A stretch of 64,000 nt of DNA from Viola odorata (Eukaryota; Streptophyta; Magnoliopsida; Malpighiales; Violaceae), in the NCBI GenBank assembly GCA_963691705.1, contig OY829539.1, positions 14,262,501 to 14,326,500 on the forward strand. Direction: 5' to 3'. Positions 1 through 10,113 of the stretch are shown piece after piece. Under the pieces are notes generated by a model that ran no database searches, was not told the origin of the DNA, and saw nothing but the letters and a program-made list of their open reading frames with translations. Each line of letters opens with the position of its first letter. Position 1 is the stretch's first letter. The position numbers and the translations under genes are program-made.

Positions 1-207
1 ATAAACGACATGCCATTAAGACTTAACGGCATGCCCTTAAGAAAAAGTTTTTGGACTCAAAATTTCTAACTTTTGAAGCTTAGCCATGCGTGTGGCCTAG
101 GGTTGGCGCGGGCCTCGCCTAGGGTTTGCGATAGGTGCGTGCATGTCTCTCGGCCTCCAGATGCATGCTCAATAATCACCAAGACTAGGCTAGGCGTGGT
201 TGTATCA
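1..207 (-). repeat. 3' LTR (partial) of CRM-like element F/E
   Basis: On the minus strand this LTR begins TGATACAACC at 207 and runs off the left edge of the window. It matches the 5' LTR copy ending at 32,304: both hold a long stretch around GCGCGGGCCTCGCCTAGGG and the same tail through a GGCTAGGCGTG box. Positions 1-41 hold two TTAACGGCATGCC-type near-palindromes, as in the partner copy at 32,098-32,138. Immediately right of 207 is a PPT-like, Pol-coding stretch, so the orientation is minus. Confidence 0.8.
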
Positions 208-442
208 TCACCTTTCCCTTCGAAAAGATTCTTCCTCGAATCCATAGCTTTAAATTTGTGCTCTTAGCTTGGGCGCACACAACTCAACATGATTTGCAAG
301 GAACACATCATTAGAAGCTCACAACGTTGGCTAGGAATGTAGCTTAGGAAAGGGTCTTTGTAAGCCCCTAATTCTGCATAGATAACAAGGTGGTTTTCCT
401 CCACCAACACCAAACTATTTGGAGATGAGTTTTTCTCTATTG
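208..442 (-). pseudogene. Pol tail remnant of F/E next to its 3' LTR
   Basis: Read on the minus strand, this segment encodes a short piece with GAYKDPFLS and then MDSRKNLFEGKGDD just before the LTR. That is the integrase C-terminal tail signature (DSRxNPFxxGxDD) seen in the intact CRM element at 42.2 kb. RT, RNase H and the integrase core are missing: a pre-RT segment is joined directly to the tail. Element H shows the same fusion (GAYEDPFLS..DSKLNPLERVGDD at 56.2-56.45 kb). The segment is cut at 442 by the plus-strand A/D element and resumes at 30,465. Confidence 0.7.
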
Positions 443-596
443 TGATACAAGCACAACCGTCTTCACATCTAATGAGCTAACTACCGTATTCACACATGAG
501 TTGGTCGGCCAAGGCACGAGGAATGACGCGTTAGAACCCTAGCAAGCCATGAGGCATGCGTGTGCACAAGTGCCTTTTTGCATGTTAAAGATAGTG

Positions 597-823
597 CTTA
601 ATCGTATGTCATTAAGCCTCTAACGACATACCGTTAGCTTCGATATGACTAACAATTTATTTTGGAAATTCAGCATTTTAGGAGTCGGGAGAAAACGAAG
701 CTAATGGCATATGGTTAAGTCACTAACGGTATACCATTAGTTTCGGCAACTGATGGCCGAATTAGTAAGGAATAAGAACAACGCTAACGACAAACCGTTA
801 AGACACTAACGATATACCATTAG
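597..823. promoter_or_regulatory. Three pairs of palindromic U3 boxes in the A/D 5' LTR
   Basis: Six copies of an 18-19 bp near-palindrome with consensus CTAACGGTATACCGTTAG lie at about 597-616/620-637, 701-719/723-740 and 784-802/806-823. Members of a pair are spaced about 22 bp apart. All lie upstream of the TATA box at 889. The 3' LTR keeps the same three pairs at 29,753-29,793, 29,858-29,895 and 29,939-29,978. Position suggests enhancer or repressor binding sites, but that is inference. Confidence 0.7.
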
Positions 824-888
824 CCACTGCCTCAAAGGACACTTCGGCCCCTTTTGGACATTTTGAAGAGAACCACTTCAAGGCTTTG

Positions 889-897
889 TATAAATAG
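889..897 (+). promoter_or_regulatory. TATA box of A/D 5' LTR
   Basis: TATAAATAG lies downstream of the palindromic boxes and upstream of the presumed R-U5 part of the LTR. The 3' LTR has TATAAATAA at 30,044-30,052 in the same context. Confidence 0.7.
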
Positions 898-1341
898 CTC
901 TTTTATGTCATTTTATAAACTTAGCTTATATTTTTGATGAAAACTTAGTAGAGTTCTTAAGCCTTCTATTTTCATTGTAAGCTCTCTTGGTGCTTATCTA
1001 TTTGGTTTGGGAAAGCCATTGATTTGAGCCAAGTAAAAACATTTAAAGTTTCCTCCTTATTTTAGTGTCAAATTTGTGTTGCATATATACTTGTGATTTT
1101 CAACATCAAAAGGACAACACAAGATCCTTAACCCTCACGATTAAGTTACTTTTCTTCTACACTTGAGTTGTTGTTGTTTGTGTGAATCAAGCCACCTATT
1201 TTTGTGTCGAACGTACCCATCATCCATCTTGAACTAGATCCTTAGTCCAAGAACAAAGGCCACAAATTTCTCACCATAAAACCCCTACCTTGCCACGCAA
1301 ATCCTACACCCATTCGCAAGAGGAACCGTGACCGTATCAAG

Positions 1342-1353
1342 TGGTAGCGGAGC
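1342..1353 (+). other. Primer-binding site of A/D
   Basis: TGGTAGCGGAGC lies two bases after the 5' LTR end. It resembles the initiator-tRNA-Met PBS (TGGTATCAGAGC) with two differences. Exactly the same 12-mer is the PBS of the SIRE element (49,586) and the CRM element (48,397-48,408, minus). Confidence 0.75.
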
Positions 1354-1790
1354 AAAGGCTGTTCAAAGATTGGTTCATTTTCTCTGTGTTTTCAACCTTA
1401 TTTTTTTCTTGTTTCTTGGTTGAATTTTGTTCCTTTATGTCTTGTGAATCCTTTGAGCCATTTGTTAGAATCTATTTCAATGGAAATCTTTGTCAAAATC
1501 ATTTTATACAAAAATTTCTCAAGCTGTTAACTTTCTATTCTTGGTGTTCATCTTTGGAACAATGTATCTTGAGTTTTCTGTCATCATTTTCCCTAATTTT
1601 GTGAGTCTAAAATATATCCCTTTGTCTTTAGTTTCTTGTGATTCAACTTGGTGAATTTATTTCAAATATTTTCCACATCTAAAATTGAAATTTCACTGGT
1701 CTGTGTTATTGGTGTTCTTGTTGTCACCTTCATATGTATTCTTGAGTGAGAATTTTTTATCCAAATTCGTTTCAACTTGCTGGAGAGGTT
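1354..1790 (+). other. Untranslated leader of A/D
   Basis: This is a T-rich leader with no credible coding frame. Its composition and wording (runs such as TTCTTGGTTGAATTTTG) resemble the leaders of G and E, read on the minus strand. The right limit is approximate. The gag gene that should follow is missing. Confidence 0.45.
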
Positions 1791-2361
1791 TAGTTTCCCT
1801 TTAAACAAATATTTCTTCCCTATAAGAAGCCATCAAAAGTCCTCACCCTTAAATGGAAAGACAAGTACACATCACCTTTTTGTCAAGACAACATCCCTGA
1901 ATTTAGGGAACTACTACCTACCCTACTCTCCCCCTCCTGCAAACCATTGCAGCTGGGACTGCCAAGAGAAAGCTAGCATCTAGCCTCTCTAAACTGACCC
2001 CTGGCCAGCTACACACTCAGAAAGGATCCTATACAAAAGGAATTAACAAAAGAGGGGGAAGGTATACACTAAGAGTCCAAACTGCACACCTATTTCAGCT
2101 AGCTTGAGTGAGAAAATGTGAGGTGTCAGGAAACGTCAAACACCTCATCACCTGACCTTGAATCTCAACTTGAGTCTCCTTTTCCTTTTATCAAAGTCCT
2201 TGATAACAATTGATGAAACACCAAGGGTACATTCGTCTTTCCATCCCAAGTCAAGGCCGGATCACTATAGACCTTGACTAGCGACAGCCACCCGGCTACC
2301 GCTCGCGTTAGCCGAGCAATCCTGGGATGGTCGACATCAGCGTGGGGGGAACCCACGCAGC
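1791..2361. other. Unassigned stretch with a Tat LTR-like segment
   Basis: I recognise no gene here. At 2,049-2,064 there is a purine run AAAAGAGGGGGAAGG that could be an old PPT. At 2,321-2,339 the 19-mer CCTGGGATGGTCGACATCA matches the U3 of the Tat LTR at 28.5 kb. The segment may therefore be a truncated Tat LTR fused to the integrase tail at 2,362; the part before 2,049 stays unexplained. Confidence 0.35.
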
Positions 2362-2480
2362 ATTCGCGTTACCCGTATTATCGGGAGGGTAGCGTAGCAT
2401 CTGGAGACACTCGACGGTACCCCCTTACCTAACTCCTGGAATATTGCTCGTTTGAAATTGTATCATGCTAGACTTTGATT
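2362..2480 (+). pseudogene. Integrase C-terminal scrap of Tat element C'
   Basis: This matches the end of pol in the second Tat copy at 24,001-24,100: both run through a TTATCGGG box and CCTTACCTAACTC to GGAATATTGCTCG. In copy C that stretch encodes the end of the integrase C-terminal domain (..GPYRVTRVIGKGAYHLATLDGTP..). Here frame and length are too eroded to code. It marks the left edge of C', whose upstream pol is lost. Confidence 0.6.
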
Positions 2481-2594
2481 TATCTCTGCACCTTTCACTA
2501 ATGCTAGCCCTAACCCATGCTAACGCTCGAATAGTGAGATTTCTTGTGTTTTGCGGCTGTGTGTGTGCAGATGATGAAAGAAAAATAAAAAAGA

Positions 2595-3130
2595 GGTTGC
2601 CAGGAGTGAAAAGTCCTATCCTTGTGATGGTCGGTCTTGATCGGATGACTCACTAAGTAAGGGTACGCCCTGACACACCTAATATTTAGCGTTGGGAGTG
2701 AAAAGTCCTATCCTTGTGGTAGCCACGTGTGGGCCATAAGACGACGCACGTCCCGACGCCCCCGGGGGTGAAAAGTCCTTTCCTTTTGGTAAATCGCGCT
2801 AATATAGGCTGCCCACTAAGATGAGGCACTCCCCGGTATCCCTAGGAGTGAAAAGCCCAATCCTTATGCCAAACGTTCTCGTGGAGATGGCTCGTTAAGG
2901 AGAGGCACACCCAGGGAAATAGTAACTCTATCTTGGAAGTAAAAATCCTATCCTTGTGACCGAGCTAATATAGATGGCTCATTAAGTGAGGGCACGATTC
3001 CGGGATGCGAGGACAATGCCCGAAAGTGAAAAGTCCTAACCTTGTGATGGCCAGTCCTGATCAGACGACTCACTAAGAAGAGGCACTTTCTGGCCAATCG
3101 TGGTAACGTGGAAACACGAAGAATCGTGAA
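2595..3130. repeat. Six degenerate ~90-bp repeats after Tat C' pol
   Basis: A core GTGAAAAGTCCTATCCTTGT recurs at about 2604, 2697, 2766, 2846, 2936 and 3024, each time followed by a CACTAAGatGAGGCAC-type box. The array lies between the pol end and the antisense gene, exactly as in copy C (24.2-24.75 kb, also six units), so it is a built-in part of this Tat family. Confidence 0.7.
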
Positions 3131-3710
3131 ATCCCAGCGAGTAACCAGATGTGGAATACCTGGTGAAGTGAGCTGGTTGAGAAAGCGATAACGAGCGACA
3201 CCTGTACCCTAGAATGGCAGCGGATTGGCTCCTACGGGTAACCCGTGTCTGTTATCGCATATCTCTTACTAACAAATATTAATCGAGAGTGTGCAGGATA
3301 TTTCTGACTAACGGAGATGGTGACGCTCGAGACGATAGCAGGATTGTGCAACCTGTTAACAAAATTGACGTGAGGCCAATCGCACTGATTTCTACATGAT
3401 TTGAGGAATAGGGCCTAAAAACCCTATTCGTTATCTCTTTCGATCGTGGGAAAGATATTTCTTTTTTGTGGAGTGTCATTTCTGATGAGGCCGAGCAGCG
3501 GTTAAATTGAACCTGGCAAAGCCCATCAGCATAATCGGGATGATAATGGCGCGATGGCCGTGCTACGTGAAATTTGAAGAAAAAGAAGTACAGAAAAGAA
3601 AATCAGCAACAAAGAAAACCAGTACCATAGATGTGCTATTGTTTAAGCACCCGCGAAGGGTCACAAAAATATACAAAAGAGATGAACAAAAAGAGGATAA
3701 CGCTTAATCC
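3131..3710. other. Spacer between repeat array and antisense gene of C'
   Basis: This corresponds by order to 24.75-25.3 kb of copy C, with clear matches only in the first third (around CCCAGCGAGTAACC). No coding frame is supported on either strand. Confidence 0.4.
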
Positions 3711-3866
3711 TCACAAAAAGATGCCGATAATAACCCGTCTACAACGGATTCCCTGAACTATCCCGCCCTTGGTAGCCACTCGACCTGGCTGCACTATAGC
3801 CCTCGTCATTGAGATCAGTAGAATTCCGCAAAAAAGCGTCAGAAATGGCGTCACCTTTGTAAACTT
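3711..3866 (-). pseudogene. 3'-terminal segment of antisense gene of Tat C'
   Basis: This is the minus-strand continuation, past the Athila insertion, of the reading frame at 20,178-21,223. It opens KFTKVTPFLTLF, which corresponds to DKFDAAAIIQLFKD near the end of the antisense protein of copy C, and stops at 3711. The Athila insertion therefore sits inside the coding part of this gene. I assign no function. Confidence 0.6.
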
Positions 3867-5407
3867 TGATCGCGCGTCGAACACGTCAAATATAATAGTG
3901 AAATAGGTATGGAATTGAGGGTAGAAATACAACTTATCACTGTCTACAAGAGTTTGTAGATGATGGTAAGAGGATCGTCCATAGAGATCTCTAGGAAATG
4001 TAGTTCTTGGGTTGACTTCCTCGTCACTGAGTTTTGGTTTGGTAGAATCTGAAAGTGAAGACAAAATGGAAAGAAGTGAAAACAGTTTAAAATAGTATTG
4101 GCCAAAGTCATGGCCAAGACAGGGGTCAGGATTGAAGTAAATCCGATAAAAGGAGATTCCAGGTAAGGGCTATGTGAGAGCTTTGTTCTTATGCTTCGAT
4201 CATGGATTCAAATATATTCATCTCTTTGTTTATAGTACTGCTATAGAGTGGAGGTACTCCTGTTCACTCATGTCTTCCCTCCTCTTCAAATTACCTGGCG
4301 GGTGCTCCCTTTCCTGATAATCCTAGCCAAGGGACACCTTGCTGGTTAAAGGGTTTATCCGTTTGACTGCTGTCTTGAATGGCTGTTCGCTTCCTCAATG
4401 GTATAGGGGAAGACAGTACCTAGGCCAAGGTATCTCCCTATGGAGATCCTAGGTTGTCAATCTGGTTTTGGCCTAGATTGCTTATTTCTTCTAGTCTAGC
4501 TCGAGACTAGTTACCTACTTTGTCTAGCCGACGGGTGCTCCCTTTCCTTCTAGACCGGCTACAACTCTTCTCTACTAGAGTGCAAGGATGATCAAACCTT
4601 GTCTCTAGTGAGTAAGCGATGAATTAAGCTCAAGAAATAAATAAATACAAGTAAAGAGATTATAAAGCACGGTTTAATCTCATGAATGCATAAGAACTTC
4701 AGCTCATCAACCCTTACCAAGAATAGGTGTTTAGTTAATCATACTCATAATTAACAAGACAATATATATTTTTGCATAAATAATAAATCCGAGATTTTAA
4801 ATAAAATCCGGAGCAAAGTTTAACAATGTCAAAGAAGGGGAAAAGGGAAGAAGGGGTCGGATTCCATCCGGACAGAGGAGGAACAATGTTTGGCTAAATA
4901 GCCCTAAAACTGCTCTGTCCTACTTCAACTCTACTTCCTAGAAAATCTCTAAAACGATTGTAACAATAGAATTTGTTTGAAATTCGAAAACAAAATCGTA
5001 AATACAAAAGGAGGGAGATCCCTTAGGATTCTTCAAAAGATCGGCTTCAGATCCCTCCTGATTTGCGAACAGAAGCGGCCTGCTAGCTGCCAAGGCCCAG
5101 GCGAGGCGAAGCCCAAAAGGATGCCAACGCAACTTCTCAAATATCTTTAATCGCGAAAAAGAGTCTTGGCCGAAGTCTAGGCCAAGACGATCAGACTGGT
5201 GCGCTGCTTTAGATGCGAATGTGTCTTGGCCGAAATCTTGGCCAAGACTGGGAAAATCAGCTTCAGCTTTCCAAATCAGAAACTTCAATATTCTGCCAAC
5301 AGACCAGAACTGCCAGGAAAAGGGGAAATCAAGGATAAATTAGTAGGTTTACTGTCCAATTAAACTAGTAAATGGACGATAAAACATGATGAAATGCAAT
5401 GCAATCA
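3867..5407 (-). repeat. 3' LTR of Athila element
   Basis: On the minus strand it runs from TGATTGCATTGC to GCGCGATCA. It aligns end to end with 18,637-20,177 at equal length. A PPT-like TTAAGTGTGGGG sits just outside it at 5412-5423. It contains three copies of the GGCCAAGAC doublet (4098-4120, 5163-5188, 5223-5248). Confidence 0.93.
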
Positions 5408-5411
5408 AATT

Positions 5412-5423
5412 CCCCACACTTAA
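5412..5423 (-). other. PPT of Athila element
   Basis: The minus strand reads TTAAGTGTGGGG, four bases before the 3' LTR. The identical 12-mer recurs at 6398-6409 and 9034-9045 inside the element. Confidence 0.7.
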
Positions 5424-6502
5424 ACTATGCTTGCCCCCAAGCATACAGACTCAAAGACTCAAAAGAAAAGAAAATTAAAAACACATCAAGAACACAAACG
5501 ACACCAGGATATCCAGACTTCCTCTTTCGGCTGCTCACTGTACAACTGAAATCACCAAGGCACTTGTCTAGCCGACCTAATGCTAGACTAACAAGGACAT
5601 GTCAATGCCCTAAACATACCCCATCCACATGGTATCAAAGCACCTCGCAAGATACTATGATAAAGTGTAGGGCAACAAGGCTTACCACTGATTTGAGTCC
5701 CACCATGTGACATCTATCCAAAAGTGCCTAAAGACTGGTGCCATTTGAATCACTTTGACAGATTTTTCTCAAAAATTTTCTATGCCCTCGCGATAACTTT
5801 TTTATTTGTTTTATTTAGGCATACTAAGTGTCCTTTGTATTTTTACAGACACAGTACATAGACAGAGCTTGTTCTTTTCTGCGAGAACTTCCACCTTTGC
5901 TATGTCTGTCCTATGACTTTCCAACACCTTTTTACTGTCTCACACTCAGATTAGATAGAACAGCACACTCAAATCATTTAGCAATTAGCCTAGTCACCCT
6001 AATTAGAGTTGAAGTTTTAGCTAAATGTCCTTGCGACCATGTGGATAGCTAATGTTTGGGAACCATTAGAGTATATGACCCTTAGGCATTGATCTAGTTG
6101 CGCTCATTCGCTTCCCTGTTACTATAACATTATTTCGCCTAAATAAGTGTCTAGATGTGGTTTCGGTTGTACACTAGACAACCTAGGCAAAAATCTGGAT
6201 TTCCTGGTGTGCACTCAACAAAACAGATTCAAACATGCAAGAAAAAATAAAAATCATGCAAACAGGGGACTCAAAACTGGGCAAACTGATGCAAAAAGAA
6301 AACTTAAAACGCAAAAATTTGACTCGAAATAACACACATCAGTCAATATTCACAACAATCACAAAATAGAAATTAAATCTAGAAATTAAAACACCCTCCC
6401 CACACTTAAAAGACACAATGTCCTCATTGTGTGGAGAGAAGGAAAATAAAAGACAGAAATTTAAAAAGAGAGGAAAAAACACGACCTGGGGGCAAAAACA
6501 GC
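5424..6502 (-). other. Athila 3' untranslated region
   Basis: This is AT-rich sequence between the env-like ORF and the PPT. No coding frame is supported. A second copy of the PPT 12-mer sits at 6398-6409, about 90 bases after the env-like ORF ends. Confidence 0.5.
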
Positions 6503-8701
6503 TTAAGCCGCTGGAGGCTGGGTGTCTTGGCCAGACGCTTGGCCTAGACTCTGGTCTGGAAGGTCTGTCGGCTCGCGTGGAGCAGGAGGAGGCATAGATG
6601 GATGCAGTGTCTTAGATGGCGGTGCTGATGGTTCGGGAGCATCCTCCTCATCAAAGGGCTCACTGTCGGAGCTCAAATTGTCGTACAGGGCTCTGAGGTA
6701 CTTGAGGTGGACTTGAAGATGTTGGTACACATAGAGGACGTTGGTCCTGGTGAGCTTCATTTGCTCAAGGAGGACATCTTGTCGGTCATTAAGTATTTTG
6801 GCCCAACGAGGCACCTCTGCACTGGTGGATGCGGATAAAGGGTCTTGCGATGCGTCTTGGGGCTTGTCTTGGCCTAGACGATCTAGGATAATCTTCTGCT
6901 GCTCAAGGATGAGCAGCTGGCGAGCTTGAAATTCCCTGGCCCATGCTGGAGGTTCATTGGTGTTACTGGCAGGAGGATCTTGGTCTGCGTCTTGGCCTAG
7001 ATCTGCTGCAGCATCAGGAATGGGAGTGTCTTCGGCGGCGTCTTGGCCTAGATCCTGGGCAATATGGCCCTCTGCTTCTTCTCCAGGGATTTGTACAGGA
7101 CGCAACTTGTACTTCCCTGCATTTTTCTTCGAGAAAATGTGCTCCGAAACTGGTGTAAAACCTGTATTACAAGCAACAAACTCTCCGTCCAAATGGAAGT
7201 GTCCCATTTGGTCGAAGGATCTAAAATCTAGAATTTTGGGGGAGCAACACTTATGCAAATCAGCAGTGGCAGGATCTAGCTTAGCAGTTTGAATAGCAAG
7301 CCAAGTAATCAAGGACCCAAAAATAAGTTTGGTTTTAGACTCACGGGCATGCAACACTTGAACCAAAAATAAGCCTAAGTTGACTTTTTTCTGGTGCAAA
7401 ATACACCAAAGCAAAAATAGTTCAGACTTGGCTAAATTCCCAGAAACCTTTGTCTTCCCCGAAAGGTTGATAGACAAGGTTCTATGGAGCATCCTAAGGG
7501 CTGGGTTCAGAATAGCGTGTGCCTTGGAGTTCCTATCGAACTTAGCATCCGGATCACTAGTGATCTCTCTAAAGGCAGTATTATTATCCCAATCAGTGGG
7601 ATAGTCAAAAATAGCCTCTTCACTATATGCAAATCCTAACAATGAATTGAAAGCATTAACAGACAAGTGACTCCATTTATCACATAAATGAAAGTTAATC
7701 ACATCATCAGCAGCAAAGTCAGGTTTGTCTCTACCCCTAACATACAAGGTTTCCTCGTCAAACCAGAAAGATGTATGAAACTCTAAGCACAATTCAGTAT
7801 AGGCATCACAGTCAATAGACAAAAAGGGGACCCAACCAATGGCAAACACAAACTCCCTAATTTTATTTCCTAATCCCATAGCATCAAGAAAATCAAACTC
7901 CAATCTAGCAAACGCAGGAATGTCACAGGAATGAAAATCACGCAATTTAGCTTTGAGGTCTGGTATGTCAAATTTCAACCAGCCTCGGAGTGTGTGCAGG
8001 GGAGGAAGAGAAGTTACCTTAGCAGTCTTGGCCGGAGTCTTGGCCAAGACTGAAACGTCTTCATCGTCCTCAGCAGCAGCTTCCTCGATCACCTGCTGCT
8101 TGCCTTTGCTTTTGGCAGAAGAGGGACCGGCAGTGGTTTTGCCCTTCTTAGGGTTTGGCGGCGGTGGTGATCGATCTGGGATCTTCGCCGGCTTCTTTGT
8201 CGGCATGTTCTTGTGGGCCACCTACTTGATGCGCCCGGATTTCTTTGGTGGTGCAGTGGTGGCAGGTTTCTTCGCCGGAGGTGGCGGTGGTGGTGTGGGT
8301 ACAGCAGCGGCGGCGGCGGGCTTAGGTTTTGGGGCTGCAGTGGTGGTCGGAGCTGGGTTTGATGCTCCGGCGGCTGCCATCTTCTTCAACAGCCTGCTCT
8401 CTCGCCGGCTGTCTCTCTCTCCAGTTGAAGCGGGAGCAGAGGAACTCATCCTTTTCGCAAGGGGGACGTCGTCGGAGTCCTCATCACTCACGACCACCAC
8501 TCGGTCGACTCCCTTGACACTCTCATTCGATTCCTCAGGCAAATCGTCCTCTGAGGATATTGAATCCGTGTTCTCCAGTGCTTCGAGCAGTCGTCTCGCG
8601 GCTGAGATGCCGTCGGTCAGAAAAGCTGGCGGCGGAGCCCCACGGAGGTCGTCACTAGCCTCTTGGTTGTCAGATGGTGACGATGGATTGGGTGCAGTCA
8701 T
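6503..8701 (-). pseudogene. Athila env-like / extra 3' ORF with one amber codon
   Basis: This is a long frame downstream of pol, where Athila elements carry their env-like ORF. It is open for 732 codons except for a TAG at 8222-8224. The N-terminal 160 residues are rich in P, A and S with a K/R stretch. The middle (about residues 225-420) resembles the plant-retrotransposon domain of Athila-type extra ORFs (FAIGWVPFLSID, TELCLEFHTSF, VNAFNSLLGF). The C-terminal third has charged, coiled-coil-like helices and a P-rich end. I see no signal peptide and no convincing transmembrane anchor, so a true envelope function is not supported. LGQD/GQD repeats (residues about 550-730) and LAKTPAKT (about 217) come from the dispersed GGCCAAGAC motif, read in different frames. 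Confidence 0.8.
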
Positions 8702-9304
8702 GGTGGTTTAGAGTTTAGGTTTTCTAAGATGTGCGTGCGATTTGGGGAAGAAGAAGAAGAAGGGACTGTTGCTTTTTGAGCTCAGGTGAGTGGGCGGATT
8801 TGTTGGCTTACGTGGGTAAGTAGTGTCAGAGTGGGAGGGGAATACACAGAGGTGGTGGTTTGATTTTCCCACGTTTCCTATAAATTCCATTTAATTGCTT
8901 TTTGGATTTGTCCATTCAAAAAGCAATTAAAAGCCTCAAAAAGACTGCGCTGACACGTGTCCCACTAACTAAGAAAATTCGGCTTTGATGCATAACAGTC
9001 TAGCCCAAAAGCTTGGCCAACCTTTATCAAACTCCCCACACTTAATTTCCTGCAAATAACCAGAAACAAAATAGAAACCCAAAGAAATCAAATGGAACAA
9101 AAATTCTCGATAAATAAAATGAAAAGAAATTAGATAATAGAATAAGAATAAAGATGATAACAAAGGGTTATAGGAAGTAAAAGAAAATAAAAATAAAAAT
9201 AAAAATAAAGGGAAAATAAATAAATATACAAAAGTTGAGAAAGCAAGGGTTGCCTCCCTTGTAGCGCCCTTATTTAGAGTCCTAGGCTTGACTCAGAATT
9301 TTTC
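8702..9304 (-). other. Spacer between Athila pol and env-like ORF
   Basis: No ORF is supported. The spacer contains the third copy of the PPT 12-mer (9034-9045, minus TTAAGTGTGGGG). A splice acceptor or internal promoter for the downstream ORF would be expected here, but I cannot pick one with confidence. Confidence 0.45.
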
Positions 9305-10113
9305 TCATGTGTCAACTGGTGGCAAATCCACCTTTTCAGAAATCTTTCCTTCCTGGAAACTTTCGAAGAATGGCTTCAATCTTTGCCCATTCACTTTGAG
9401 TTCGGCACCTGTTTTTTCATTTCTAATATCTACTGCACCATGTGGGTAAATATTAGTAATAACAAAAGGGCCTTCCCATTTTGTTTTTAGTTTTCCAGGA
9501 AATAATTTGAAACGGGAATTATAAAGGAGAACCTTCTCCCTGTGTGGAGAGGTTTCCCAACAATTCTCTTGTCGTGGTAAGCTTTCATTCTGATCTTGAC
9601 AATCAACTGATTGTCATAGGCTTGGTCTCGCAACTCCTCTAGCTCGTGGAGTTGTAACTTTCTCTCTTGCCCAGCTTGGTCATAACTCAAATTGCACTTT
9701 CGTATGGCCCAATACGCCTTGTGTTGCAACCCCACTGGTAAGTGGCACGCCTTGCCATAGACTAACTTGTAAGGCGTCATCCCAATTGGACCTTTGTAGG
9801 CTGTTCTGCAGGCCCACAATGCGTCATCTAAACGCTGGCTCCAATCGCGCCTGTGTAGGCCTACTGTTTTGGCCAAGACAAATTTCACCTCTCTATTCAA
9901 AACTTCCGCTTGGCCGTTCGATTGAGGATGATAGGTTGTGGATACCCTATGTGTGATGCCATATTTCCTGAAAAGGGAAGACAAAATCTTGTTGCAGAAG
10001 TGTGTTCCTCGATCACTAATGATCCCACGAGGAATTCCAAATCTGTTCAAGATGTTAGATTTAATGAAGGAAATAACAGTCCTAGCATCCCTACTTTTTG
10101 ACAAGCAGGACAT
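9305..10113 (-). pseudogene. Athila integrase (core partly deleted)
   Basis: The minus strand encodes [18 protein letters not shown], the second catalytic Asp in ISDRGTHF, HPQSNGQAEVLNRE with the catalytic Glu, then AYKGPIGMTPYKLVYGKACH, typical of Athila integrase. The C-terminal domain follows in another frame ([20 protein letters not shown]) and stops at 9305. The stretch that should hold the first catalytic Asp is deleted: the zinc-finger CPACQK of the preceding segment is joined straight to DARTV. With that deletion and a frameshift near 9490, the enzyme is dead. Confidence 0.85.

Larger units (their letters stand above)
443..1339 (+). repeat. 5' LTR of A/D
   Basis: The LTR starts TGATACAAGC and ends CCGTATCA, followed after two bases by a PBS. 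It aligns along its length with 29,599-30,459, including the shared start through GTTGGTCGGCCAAGGCA, the TATAAATAG box at 889-897 and the U5 end. U3 holds three pairs of near-palindromes (see the separate entry). The opening bases continue the reading frame of the Pol tail, as in the other CRM-like LTRs here. Confidence 0.85.

Noticed and set aside
2165..2356. Short minus-strand frame with a P/R-rich translation
   Set aside because: It lies across the Tat LTR-like segment and the junction at 2,362; no domain, no conservation.
7953..8711. 252-codon plus-strand frame opposite the env-like ORF
   Set aside because: Mirror frame of the GC-rich, P/A-coding N-terminus of the minus-strand ORF; the G/A/S-rich translation has no domain.
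9034..9045. A separate LTR boundary at the internal PPT copy
   Set aside because: No LTR start or TSD follows it; it is reported only as a repeated PPT motif.
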